Origin: Rhizobium sp. C4
Lineage (GTDB): Bacteria; Pseudomonadota; Alphaproteobacteria; Rhizobiales; Rhizobiaceae
DNA: 39,428 bases
Direction of reading: 5' to 3'
Assembly (NCBI RefSeq): GCF_021026315.1
Contig: NZ_JAJNCX010000020.1
Location: 1-39,428, forward strand
Below the pieces are notes generated by a model. It worked only from the letters and a program-made list of their open reading frames with translations, did no database searches and had not been told where the DNA came from. Position numbers and translations under genes: made by a program. Below are positions 24,398 through 32,158 of this stretch, piece by piece. Positions within the stretch are counted from its first letter, which is position 1. Each line of letters opens with the position of its first letter.

Positions 24398-25984
24398 TCA
24401 ATGACCGCCGCCGGATGAGCCTGCCGGACCTTCCGGCTTCTGGATCAGGAACGACGAGACGACAAGCATGGCAAACAGCGAGGTCAGCAACAGGAAGACG
24501 TCGATGAAGGAGAGGATAAAGGCCTGCTGATGCACCATGCCGGCCAGCTGCTTGATGGCCACCGTGCTGCCGTCGAGACCGAGCGCATTGAACTTGTTGG
24601 TCATGGAGGTGACCATGTCGCGCGCTTCCGGGCGGCCCCACTGGACGTGCTCTGCCAGCTGCTCGTAATGCGACCGGGTCTGACGGGTCAGCATCGTATT
24701 GATGACGGCAAGGCCGACGGCGCCGCCGAGGTTACGGCTCAGGTTGTAAAGACCCGAGGCGTTGCGGATACGGTCCGGCGGCAGCGTGCCGAGCGCCACG
24801 TTGTTGATCGGCACCATGGCGATCATCATCGAGCAGCCGCGCAGGATCTGCGGAACGAAGAGCTCCCAGAAATCCCAGTCGGCGGTCATCCGTGTCATCA
24901 TCAGGGTGCCACAGCCGAAACCGAAGAAGCCGATCATCATCATGACGCGCGGATCGAGCTTGCGCGACATGATGCCGGCAATGGGCGCGGTGAAGAACAT
25001 GGCAAGACCGGAGACGAACATCGTTTCGCCGATCATCAGCGAGTCATAGCCGCGGATTGCCGACAGATAGACCGGATAGATATAGGTCAGCCCGTAAAGC
25101 CCCACACCCATGATGAAGGAGAAGGCGGTGCCGAAGGCGAAGTTACGGTTGGTGAACGCCTTGAGATCGACGATTGGTTGTTTCGCCGTAAAGGCGCGAT
25201 AGAAGAAAATGACGCCGGCAATCGCGATAGCCACCGCACCGACAGCAATCTTCTCGTCCTGCAGCCAGCCCTTGTTGTTGCCCTCTTCGAGCACATATTC
25301 GAGCGCGCCGAGGAAGACAGCCATGCTGGCAAGGCCGGCCCAGTCGAAGTTGCGGGCAAGTCCCGGCTCGGGCTTGTCGAAATCGACCAGCGTCCAGACG
25401 GCAATGGTGACGAAGATGCCGGGCGGCACGTTGACGAGGAAAAGCCAGTGCCAGGAGAAGCTGTGGCTGAGATAGCCGCCAACCGTCGGGCCGATGGTCG
25501 GCGCGAGCGTGGCAATGAGGCCGATGATCGGCGAGACGATCGGACGCTTGGACGGCGGAAAGACCGTAAAGGCCGCCGCAAAGACCGAAGGGATCATGCC
25601 ACCGCCGATGAAGCCCTGAAGGGCGCGGTAGACGATCATCTGGTCAATATTGGTAGCGGTGGCCGCCAGCGCGCTCGCCGCCGTGAAGCCGGCGGCAGAG
25701 AGCGTGAACATGACGCGCGTTGAAAGAATGCGCGCCGCCATTCCCGAAAGCGGGATCATGATGACTTCGGCGACCAGATAGGCCGTCTGAACCCAGGCCG
25801 CCTCATCGGTGCTGGCACCGAGACCCGCCTGAATTTCGGACAGCGATGCCGAGACGATCTGGATGTCGAGGATGGCCATGAACATGCCAACTACCATCGC
25901 GAAGAACGCAAAGACATTGCGTCGCGAGACTGGAGGTTCAGGCGGGATGCCTGCCTTCACGTCCTTCGCGATATCGTCGGCCAT
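24398..25984 (-). CDS. emrB: DHA2-family multidrug efflux transporter (EmrB-like)
   Basis: This inner-membrane drug:H+ antiporter of about 528 residues has fourteen expected hydrophobic helices. Residues VGMFMAILDIQIVSASL form the DHA2 first helix, RALQGFIGGGMIPSVF is typical of this group, and LIATLAPTIGPTVGGYL is motif C of antiporters. The second ATG (25984) is preferred since GAGGA lies six bases before it; ATG 25990 is right after it. It forms a tripartite pump with the adjacent EmrA. In Sinorhizobium the emrAB pair with its TetR regulator responds to plant flavonoids, so the same is inferred here. Confidence 0.93.
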   Translation of the reverse strand: MADDIAKDVKAGIPPEPPVSRRNVFAFFAMVVGMFMAILDIQIVSASLSEIQAGLGASTDEAAWVQTAYLVAEVIMIPLSGMAARILSTRVMFTLSAAGFTAASALAATATNIDQMIVYRALQGFIGGGMIPSVFAAAFTVFPPSKRPIVSPIIGLIATLAPTIGPTVGGYLSHSFSWHWLFLVNVPPGIFVTIAVWTLVDFDKPEPGLARNFDWAGLASMAVFLGALEYVLEEGNNKGWLQDEKIAVGAVAIAIAGVIFFYRAFTAKQPIVDLKAFTNRNFAFGTAFSFIMGVGLYGLTYIYPVYLSAIRGYDSLMIGETMFVSGLAMFFTAPIAGIMSRKLDPRVMMMIGFFGFGCGTLMMTRMTADWDFWELFVPQILRGCSMMIAMVPINNVALGTLPPDRIRNASGLYNLSRNLGGAVGLAVINTMLTRQTRSHYEQLAEHVQWGRPEARDMVTSMTNKFNALGLDGSTVAIKQLAGMVHQQAFILSFIDVFLLLTSLFAMLVVSSFLIQKPEGPAGSSGGGH

Positions 25985-26006
25985 GGCCATTCCTCAACTT
26001 CTGTCG

Positions 26007-27230
26007 TTACTGCGCAGACGCCGTCTTGGGGGTCGAGGGCGTCGTGCGCGTATCGACATCGACCACGACCGACAACCCGGCCATCAGACGATGCGTTTCA
26101 AGCGCATCCTTGGGGATCGAGATGCGAACCGGTAGCCGCTGGGTGATCTTGGTGAAGTTGCCGGTGGCGTTTTCGGCGGGCAGGAGCGAGAAGACAGCGC
26201 CGGAAGCCGGCGAAATCGACAGAACCTTGCCTTCGATATGCTTGTCGCCGAGCGCGTCGACATGGATGCCGACCGTCTGGCCCGGATGGATCTCGCCGAT
26301 CTGCGTTTCCTTGAAGTTCGCGTCGATATAGAGCGCGTCCGACGGGACGACGGCGGCAAGCCGCATGCCCGGCGTCACGAGGTCGCCTTCCTGGACGGAC
26401 AGATTGCCGACGATGCCGTCGAAGGGCGCGCGCAGAACCGTGAAGCTCTCGTCGCGCTCGGCCTTTTCGATGGCGAGCTGCAGCGACTTGATGGCGCTTT
26501 CGGCCTGCGCATGCTGGGCATCGGTCGCGGCAATGTTGGCGACGGCGGACTGGATGGCGGCATTGGAGGCACCGACATCGGCCTGCGCCTGCTCGAGCGT
26601 CACATTGGCCTTGTCGAGAGACGAAGCACTGGCAACATCCTGCGACTGCAGCTTGCTGGCACGATCCTGCGCCAGCTGCGCGCCGTGAAGCGTGGCTTCC
26701 GAAGCCTTGAGCTTGGCCTGGGCCTGCTGCTGCGCGGCAACGGCAACGAGACGCTGCGCGTCGATCGACTTCAGCGCCAGCTGCTGGGTTGCGAGCTGCG
26801 CACGAGCCTGTTCCAGCGCAATGCGATAGTCGCCGTCATCGAGCGTGACGAGCGGAGTGCCGGCCTTCACATAATCATTGGCCTTGACGTTGACGGTCTT
26901 CACATAGCCGCCGACCTTGGGCGCGACATAATTGATGTCACCGCCGATATAGGCGTCATCGGTCGAAACCATGAAGCGGCCGTTCGTCCACCATTCGTGA
27001 CCGTAATAGGCAGCGCCGGAAAGAACGGCGAGCGCAATGACGCCAAGCACGAGGCGGCCGCGGCCGCTCTTGCGCGGCGCAGCCTTCTTATCGGCGACAG
27101 ATTGAACAGGCTTGGCCTCAGCGCGCACGTCAGCTTCTGCCGCCTTGGAGGTCGCCTCTTCACGAGCGGTCTCGCCAGCCTCGTCGCTATCGACAAGCTG
27201 AACGGCTGCATTGCCTGCATTCTTGGCCAT
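26007..27230 (-). CDS. emrA: HlyD/EmrA-family membrane fusion protein
   Basis: This 407-residue adaptor links an inner-membrane EmrB to an outer-membrane channel. It has an acidic and basic cytoplasmic N-terminus, one TM helix at about residues 60-80 (RLVLGVIALAVLSGAAYYG), then a lipoyl-like barrel starting DDAYIGGDINYVAPKVGGYV. A long Ala/Gln-rich coiled coil follows at about 140-270 (ALEQARAQLATQQ ... LEQAQADVGASN), with a return barrel from APFDGIVGNLSVQEGD. ATG 27230 is followed by the regulated divergent promoter region. It lies 22 bases before emrB in the same transcript. Confidence 0.93.
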   Translation of the reverse strand: MAKNAGNAAVQLVDSDEAGETAREEATSKAAEADVRAEAKPVQSVADKKAAPRKSGRGRLVLGVIALAVLSGAAYYGHEWWTNGRFMVSTDDAYIGGDINYVAPKVGGYVKTVNVKANDYVKAGTPLVTLDDGDYRIALEQARAQLATQQLALKSIDAQRLVAVAAQQQAQAKLKASEATLHGAQLAQDRASKLQSQDVASASSLDKANVTLEQAQADVGASNAAIQSAVANIAATDAQHAQAESAIKSLQLAIEKAERDESFTVLRAPFDGIVGNLSVQEGDLVTPGMRLAAVVPSDALYIDANFKETQIGEIHPGQTVGIHVDALGDKHIEGKVLSISPASGAVFSLLPAENATGNFTKITQRLPVRISIPKDALETHRLMAGLSVVVDVDTRTTPSTPKTASAQ

Positions 27231-27257
27231 TTCACAATTTCCTGATAAGGCTTTCTC

Positions 27258-27271
27258 GAACCGAACGGTTC
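27258..27271. promoter_or_regulatory. TetR-type operator next to emrA
   Basis: GAACCGAACGGTTC is a near-perfect palindrome with 6-base arms GAACCG/CGGTTC. Its wider context TCGAACCGAACGGTTCAGT matches the second operator at 27323 in nearly every position. It lies about 7-20 bases downstream of the inferred emrA transcription start, where a bound repressor would block transcription. Confidence 0.75.
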
Positions 27272-27282
27272 AGTCAGTGGCA

Positions 27283-27313
27283 TTGACATAATTCATGTCT
27301 TGCCCCATATCAA
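27283..27313. promoter_or_regulatory. overlapping divergent promoters for emrAB and the TetR gene
   Basis: Plus strand: -35 TTGACA (27283-27288), 17-base spacer, -10 CATATC (27306-27311). Minus strand: -35 TTGATA (27313-27308), 17-base spacer, -10 TATGTC (27290-27285). Each -35 overlaps the other's -10, so the two polymerases compete for the same stretch. The two TetR-type operators lie just downstream of the two predicted starts. Confidence 0.55.
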
Positions 27314-27322
27314 GTGTAAATC

Positions 27323-27336
27323 GAACCGATCGGTTC
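27323..27336. promoter_or_regulatory. TetR-type operator next to the regulator gene
   Basis: GAACCGATCGGTTC is a perfect 14-bp palindrome within TCGAACCGATCGGTTCAAT. It matches the operator at 27258 and lies at about +5 to +18 of the predicted regulator transcript, so the regulator probably represses itself as well as emrAB. Confidence 0.8.
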
Positions 27337-27371
27337 AATTAATTAAAAATGAGTTTAGGGAAGCAACAGGC

Positions 27372-28043
27372 ATGACAGCCATTGGCCAATTGAGCGTCAT
27401 CAGCCGCAGCCGACTCAGCCCTGAAGGCCAGGGCCGCCTCGGCGCAGGCGAAAACCCCGCGAAACGCGACCAGATCCTGGACGGAGCGAAGAAGGTCTTC
27501 GCTGCAAACGGATTTGATGGCGCGAGCATGAACGACATCACGAAGGCCGCAGGCGTTTCGAAAGGAACGATCTACGTCTACTTCAACAACAAGGAAGAGC
27601 TCTTCGCCGGGCTCATCCAGCGCGAGCGCGAGCGTATCTTCGACGCGGTCAGCAGCATTCTGGTGGACGACAAGCCGCTGGAAGAGGTTCTCTACGACTT
27701 CGGCATGATGTTCAGCCGCCACATGTCAAACCAGAATACCGTACGCAGCCTGCGCATGGTTCTCGGTGTCATCGACGACATGCCGGAAGTGGCAAACATG
27801 TTCCTCAACTGCGGGCCCACCAAGGGCGCCCACCGGCTGAAGGACTATCTCGCCGCACGCGCCGCCAAGGGTGAACTCGTTCTCGAAGACGACCTTCTGG
27901 CTGCGCGCCAGTTTGCCGAACTCTGCACCGCAGGCCTCTTCAAGCCCTGCCTCTTTAACGAGCGCAGCCAGCCGGAGGACGAGGAAATAGATCGGGCCGT
28001 CCGTTCGGCAATCCGCGTCTTCATGAAGGCTTATGCGGCCTGA
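27372..28043 (+). CDS. emrR: TetR-family regulator of the emrAB pump
   Basis: This 223-residue TetR repressor has an N-terminal helix-turn-helix at about residues 32-75 (KRDQILDGAKKVFAANGF, SMNDITKAAGVSKGTIYVYF). A larger ligand domain follows with FGMMFSRHMS and SLRMVLGVIDDMPEVANMF. ATG 27372 starts the usual family length. An 8-codon open frame from ATG 27349 ends in a TGA overlapping this ATG, which might couple their translation. The divergent emrAB genes and two palindromic operators show it controls the pump. The symbol is used by analogy with Sinorhizobium; the ligand is inferred to be a plant phenolic. Confidence 0.88.
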   Translation: MTAIGQLSVISRSRLSPEGQGRLGAGENPAKRDQILDGAKKVFAANGFDGASMNDITKAAGVSKGTIYVYFNNKEELFAGLIQRERERIFDAVSSILVDDKPLEEVLYDFGMMFSRHMSNQNTVRSLRMVLGVIDDMPEVANMFLNCGPTKGAHRLKDYLAARAAKGELVLEDDLLAARQFAELCTAGLFKPCLFNERSQPEDEEIDRAVRSAIRVFMKAYAA

Positions 28044-28077
28044 TCGCAATATCAGGATAAGTTGAATTTCAGTTTTA

Positions 28078-28107
28078 GCTGGCGCCCCTCTTGGCGGGGA
28101 CACCAGC
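28078..28107 (+). other. structured leader or hairpin upstream of the TerC gene
   Basis: GCTGG/CCAGC (28078-28082, 28103-28107) enclose CCCC/GGGG (28085-28088, 28096-28099) with small internal loops and a 7-base loop. It lies 42 bases before the TerC start. Some TerC-family genes have manganese-sensing yybP-ykoY leaders, but the conserved core of that riboswitch is not apparent here. It may instead end the regulator transcript, although no T-run follows. Confidence 0.35.
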
Positions 28108-28148
28108 AATACCTATGTGCGCCGTCAACATAAACAAAACGGTGAACA

Positions 28149-28886
28149 ATGGACAATCTGCTCCTTCTTGCCCAGGACCCCGCCGTTTGGGCGGCGCTGA
28201 TCACGCTGATCGCCATGGAAGTCGTGCTCGGCATCGACAACCTGATCTTCATCTCGATCCTTACGAACAAGCTTCCCGTCGAACATCGCAGCAAGTCGCG
28301 CATGATCGGCATCTCGCTGGCGCTCATCATGCGCCTCGTGCTGCTGAGCTTCGCCGCCTGGATCGTGAAGCTGACCGCACCGGTCTTCAACGCCTTCGGC
28401 CATGACTTCTCCTGGAAGGACATGATCCTGATCGCCGGCGGTCTCTTCCTTGTCTGGAAGGCGACCAAGGAAATCCACCACAGCACCGACCCGGTCGAAC
28501 AGGAAGACCAGAAGCTGGACGCCAAGGTGACGATCAGCTTCGGCGCGGCGATCTTCCAGATCATCCTGCTCGACATCGTCTTCTCGGTCGACAGCATAAT
28601 CACCGCCGTCGGCATGACCGAACACCTCCCGGTCATGGTGATTGCGGTTCTCGTCGCCGTCGCGACCATGATGCTCGCCGCCAATCCGCTGGCCAACTTC
28701 ATCGAGCGCAACCCGACCATCGTCATGCTGGCGCTGGGCTTCCTCTTGATGATCGGCACGACGCTGATTGCCGACGGCTTCGGCTTCCATGTGCCCAAGG
28801 GCTACATCTACGCCGCCATGGCCTTCTCGGCGCTGGTCGAGATCCTGAACATGCTGGCCCGCAACGCCAAGCAACGCAAAGGCTGA
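28149..28886 (+). CDS. TerC-family integral membrane protein
   Basis: This 245-residue protein has about seven hydrophobic helices and the TerC hallmarks [16 protein letters not shown] near residue 22 and [14 protein letters not shown] near 140, each with the conserved Asp pair position. Family members have been linked to metal-ion (mainly manganese) export and to tellurite resistance, and to helping newly exported metalloproteins. ATG 28149 follows GGTGAACA. It is followed by a terminator at 28968 and is a single-gene unit. Confidence 0.9.
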   Translation: MDNLLLLAQDPAVWAALITLIAMEVVLGIDNLIFISILTNKLPVEHRSKSRMIGISLALIMRLVLLSFAAWIVKLTAPVFNAFGHDFSWKDMILIAGGLFLVWKATKEIHHSTDPVEQEDQKLDAKVTISFGAAIFQIILLDIVFSVDSIITAVGMTEHLPVMVIAVLVAVATMMLAANPLANFIERNPTIVMLALGFLLMIGTTLIADGFGFHVPKGYIYAAMAFSALVEILNMLARNAKQRKG

Positions 28887-28967
28887 GCCACAATCCGCCC
28901 CAAAAGCCCTCAGGTGATCGCTTCACTTGACCTTTTATGGCGGATATGGCCTAACGCAGACCGATAA

Positions 28968-29006
28968 CCCCTGCCGCGACCTTGTCCCGGCGGGGGCGCT
29001 ATTTTT
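28968..29006 (+). terminator. rho-independent terminator after the TerC gene
   Basis: A 9-bp stem CCCCTGCCG / CGGCGGGGG (28968-28976 and 28988-28996) with one G-U pair, an 11-base loop and a tail cgctATTTTT lies 82 bases after the TerC stop and before gltX. Confidence 0.6.
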
Positions 29007-29078
29007 CGGAACCTGCATGATCGCGTGCCGTCCCTGCGCCTTATTGGGCCGGCCTGCAATCTGCCTTGCCAAAGACCC

Positions 29079-30557
29079 ATGACGATGACCGCATCCAACG
29101 TCCGCGTCCGCATCGCTCCCTCGCCCACCGGCGAGCCGCATGTCGGCACTGCCTATATCGCGCTGTTCAACTATCTCTTTGCCAAGAAGAATAACGGCAC
29201 CTTCATCCTGCGTATCGAAGACACCGACGCGACCCGTTCGACGCCGGAATTCGAGACCAAGGTGCTCGACGCGCTCAAATGGTGCGGGCTGGAATGGTCG
29301 GAAGGCCCGGATATCGGCGGCCCCTATGGCCCCTATCGCCAGTCTGACCGCAAGCATATCTATGGCGAATACGTCGAGAAGATCGTCTCCGCCGGCCACG
29401 GCTTCCGCTGTTTCTGCACGCCCGAGCGTCTGGAAGAAATGCGCAGCGCCCAGCGCGCCGCCGGCCAGCAGCCGAAATATGACGGCAAGTGCCTGCGACT
29501 CTCGGCTGAAGAGGTGAAGACCCGCATGGACGCAGGCGAGCCCTCCGTCGTGCGCATGAAGATCCCGACCGAAGGCAATTGCGAATTCAACGACGGCGTC
29601 TATGGCGACGTGTCGATCCCGTGGGATTCGGTCGACATGCAGGTGCTCCTCAAGGCCGACGGCATGCCGACCTATCACATGGCCAACGTCGTCGACGACC
29701 ATCTGATGAAGATCACCCATGTTGCGCGCGGCGAGGAATGGCTGGCCTCCGTGCCGAAGCACATTCTGCTCTACAAATATCTCGGCCTTGAACCGCCGAA
29801 ATTCATGCATCTCTCGCTGATGCGCAACGCCGACAAGACGAAGCTCTCCAAGCGTCGTAACCCGACTTCGATCTCCTATTATTCGGCGCTCGGCTACCTG
29901 CCGGAAGCGCTGATGAACTTCCTGGGCCTCTTCTTCATCCAGATCGCCGAAGGCGAAGAGATGCTGACGATGGACCAGCTGTCGGAAAAGTTCGATCCGG
30001 AAAACCTCAACAAGGCCGGCGCGATCTTCGACATCCAGAAGCTCGACTGGCTGAACGGCCGCTGGCTGCGCGAAGGCCTGACGGAAGAAGATTTCGTGAC
30101 CCGCGTCCTTGCCTGGGCGCAGGAAAACGACCGCTTCCGCGAAGGCATGAAGCTCTCGCAGAGCCGCATCACGCGCCTCTCCGACCTTCCGGACCTCGCT
30201 GGCTTCCTCCTCAAGGGCGATCTTGGCCTGACCGCCAACGACTTCGCCAACATCAAGAAGGTGCCGCTGGCTGACGTTCAGGCGATCCTCGAAACGGCTC
30301 AGGCCGATCTCGAAAAGATCGTCGAGTGGAATGTCGAGAGCATCGAGGCCGAACTGCGCGCCATCTCCGAACGGATGGACAAGAAGCTGCGCGACGTTCT
30401 CGCACCGCTCTTCATCGCCGTGTCGGGCTCGTCCCGTTCGCTGCCGCTCTTCGACAGCATGGCCATCCTCGGCCGCTCCGTCGTGCGCCAGCGCCTGAAA
30501 TCCGCAGCCACCGCCGTCAAGCTCGGCGTTGAGGCTGAAAAGAAGAACAACGGATAA
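29079..30557 (+). CDS. gltX: glutamyl-tRNA synthetase
   Basis: GltX charges tRNA-Glu, and in many alphaproteobacteria a second copy also charges tRNA-Gln. It has about 492 residues. The class I HIGH-type motif is PHVGT at about residues 20-24, within VRIAPSPTGEPHVGT. The KMSKS-like loop is KLSKR in NADKTKLSKRRNP. The anticodon-binding end contains LADVQAILETAQ. ATG 29079 begins the domain; an upstream GTG (29025) is less likely. It lies 8 bases before lysS and shares its transcript. Confidence 0.95.
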   Translation: MTMTASNVRVRIAPSPTGEPHVGTAYIALFNYLFAKKNNGTFILRIEDTDATRSTPEFETKVLDALKWCGLEWSEGPDIGGPYGPYRQSDRKHIYGEYVEKIVSAGHGFRCFCTPERLEEMRSAQRAAGQQPKYDGKCLRLSAEEVKTRMDAGEPSVVRMKIPTEGNCEFNDGVYGDVSIPWDSVDMQVLLKADGMPTYHMANVVDDHLMKITHVARGEEWLASVPKHILLYKYLGLEPPKFMHLSLMRNADKTKLSKRRNPTSISYYSALGYLPEALMNFLGLFFIQIAEGEEMLTMDQLSEKFDPENLNKAGAIFDIQKLDWLNGRWLREGLTEEDFVTRVLAWAQENDRFREGMKLSQSRITRLSDLPDLAGFLLKGDLGLTANDFANIKKVPLADVQAILETAQADLEKIVEWNVESIEAELRAISERMDKKLRDVLAPLFIAVSGSSRSLPLFDSMAILGRSVVRQRLKSAATAVKLGVEAEKKNNG

Positions 30558-30565
30558 TCAACAAA

Positions 30566-32062
30566 ATGACCGACAAGACACCTGAAACCGCCCTCTCCTC
30601 CGACGTCACCGAAGTGCGCGCGCAGAAGCTCGCCAAGCTTCGCGAGATGATCGGCGATGTCTATCCGGCGCATTTCCACCGCACGATCACCAATGCGGAA
30701 CTGGCCGAGAAGTACAAGGACATCGAACCCGACACGCTGACGGGCGACATCGTCACCGTAGCCGGCCGCGTCTACTCGAACCGCAATTCCGGCATGTTCA
30801 TCGACATCGTCGATGCCTCCGGCAAGGTTCAGGTCTTCAGCCACAAGGACGTGACGTCTGAAGAGGCGCGCAACCTGCTGCCGCTGATCGACCTCGGCGA
30901 CATTATCGGCGTCACCGGCGAAGTCCGCCGCACCAAGCGCGGCGAGCTGACGGTGAACGTCCACACGATCACCATGCTGACCAAGGCGCTGCTGCCCATG
31001 CCGGAAAAGTGGCATGGCCTGTCGGACATCGAGCTGCGCTATCGCAAGCGCCATCTCGACATCATGACGAACGAGGAGTCCAAGCTCCGCTTCCAGCAGC
31101 GTTCCCGGATCATTTCGGGCGTTCGCCGCTTCATGGAGCAGGAAGGCTTCATGGAAGTCGAAACGCCGATGCTGCATTCGGTCTATGGCGGCGCGACGGC
31201 CGAGCCCTTCAAGACGCATCACAACACGCTGAAGCTCGACATGTATCTGCGCATCGCGCCGGAACTGTTCCTGAAGCGCACGCTGGTTTCGGGCCTGACC
31301 GACAAGGTCTTCGAGGTTAACCGCAACTTCCGCAACGAAGGTGTCTCCACCCGGCACAATCCTGAATTCACCATGATGGAGTGCTACTGGGCCTATGCCG
31401 ACTATGAGGACGTGATGGGCCTCGTCGAGCGCCTGTTCGAGGCGCTGGCCGTGCAGATCCACGGTTCGACGGACTTCCTCTTCGGCGACAAGGAAATCTC
31501 CTTCAAGGGCCCGTTCAAGCGCGTGCCCATGCCCGACGCCGTCAAGGACGCAACCGGCATCGACTTCCTGTCGATCAAGACCGACGAAGAGGCCCGCGCT
31601 GCCGCCAAGGCGGCCGGCTTCGAGGTCGAGAAGGACTGGACCTGGGGCGAATGCCTCGCCTTCATCTTTGAAGAAAAGGTCGAAGGCACGCTGATCCAGC
31701 CGAGCCATGTCACCCACTTCCCGAAGGACATCTCGCCCTTCGCCAAGGAAGTGCCGGGCGAACCGCGCCTCGTCGAACGCTTCGAGACCTATTGCAACGC
31801 CTGGGAAATCGGCAATGCCTTCTCGGAACTCAACGATCCGGAAGAACAGCGCCGCCGCATGGTCGAGCAGCTGGAGCAGGCCCATGCCCGCGGCGAAAAG
31901 GACAAGCAGCTGGACGAGGAATTCCTCGACGCCATCGACCAGGGCATGCCGCCCGCAGGTGGCCTCGGCATCGGTATCGATCGCCTGATCATGCTTTTGA
32001 CCAATTCGCCTTCGATCCGCGACATCATCCTCTTCCCGGCCCGCCGCCAGAAGGCGGATTGA
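30566..32062 (+). CDS. lysS: class II lysyl-tRNA synthetase
   Basis: This 498-residue class II enzyme charges tRNA-Lys. An N-terminal OB-fold anticodon-binding domain (TVAGRVYSNRNSGMFIDI) is followed by the catalytic core with motif 2 FRNEGVSTRHNPEF and motif 3 GLGIGIDRLIML near the end. Many alphaproteobacteria use a class I LysRS instead; this one is clearly class II. The ATG is 8 bases after the gltX stop, in an operon with it. A strong terminator follows. Confidence 0.95.
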   Translation: MTDKTPETALSSDVTEVRAQKLAKLREMIGDVYPAHFHRTITNAELAEKYKDIEPDTLTGDIVTVAGRVYSNRNSGMFIDIVDASGKVQVFSHKDVTSEEARNLLPLIDLGDIIGVTGEVRRTKRGELTVNVHTITMLTKALLPMPEKWHGLSDIELRYRKRHLDIMTNEESKLRFQQRSRIISGVRRFMEQEGFMEVETPMLHSVYGGATAEPFKTHHNTLKLDMYLRIAPELFLKRTLVSGLTDKVFEVNRNFRNEGVSTRHNPEFTMMECYWAYADYEDVMGLVERLFEALAVQIHGSTDFLFGDKEISFKGPFKRVPMPDAVKDATGIDFLSIKTDEEARAAAKAAGFEVEKDWTWGECLAFIFEEKVEGTLIQPSHVTHFPKDISPFAKEVPGEPRLVERFETYCNAWEIGNAFSELNDPEEQRRRMVEQLEQAHARGEKDKQLDEEFLDAIDQGMPPAGGLGIGIDRLIMLLTNSPSIRDIILFPARRQKAD

Positions 32063-32094
32063 GCGGAAAGCGGACAAAACACAGACCAAACGAC

Positions 32095-32128
32095 AATCCC
32101 CGGCCTTCGCGCCGGGGATTTTGTTTTT
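32095..32128 (+). terminator. rho-independent terminator after lysS
   Basis: A perfect 10-bp stem AATCCCCGGC/GCCGGGGATT (32095-32104, 32111-32120) with loop CTTCGC is followed by TTGTTTTT. It ends the gltX-lysS transcript and may also work for the convergent gene at 32159. Confidence 0.9.
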
Positions 32129-32158
32129 CAGGCTTGAGATATTCTCTGCAGGTCCGGG

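Noticed and set aside
28044-28148. yybP-ykoY manganese riboswitch
   Set aside because: Only a simple two-tier hairpin is visible; the conserved loop core could not be found by eye.
30299-32089. 596-codon minus-strand frame
   Set aside because: Antisense to lysS, which has all class II motifs.
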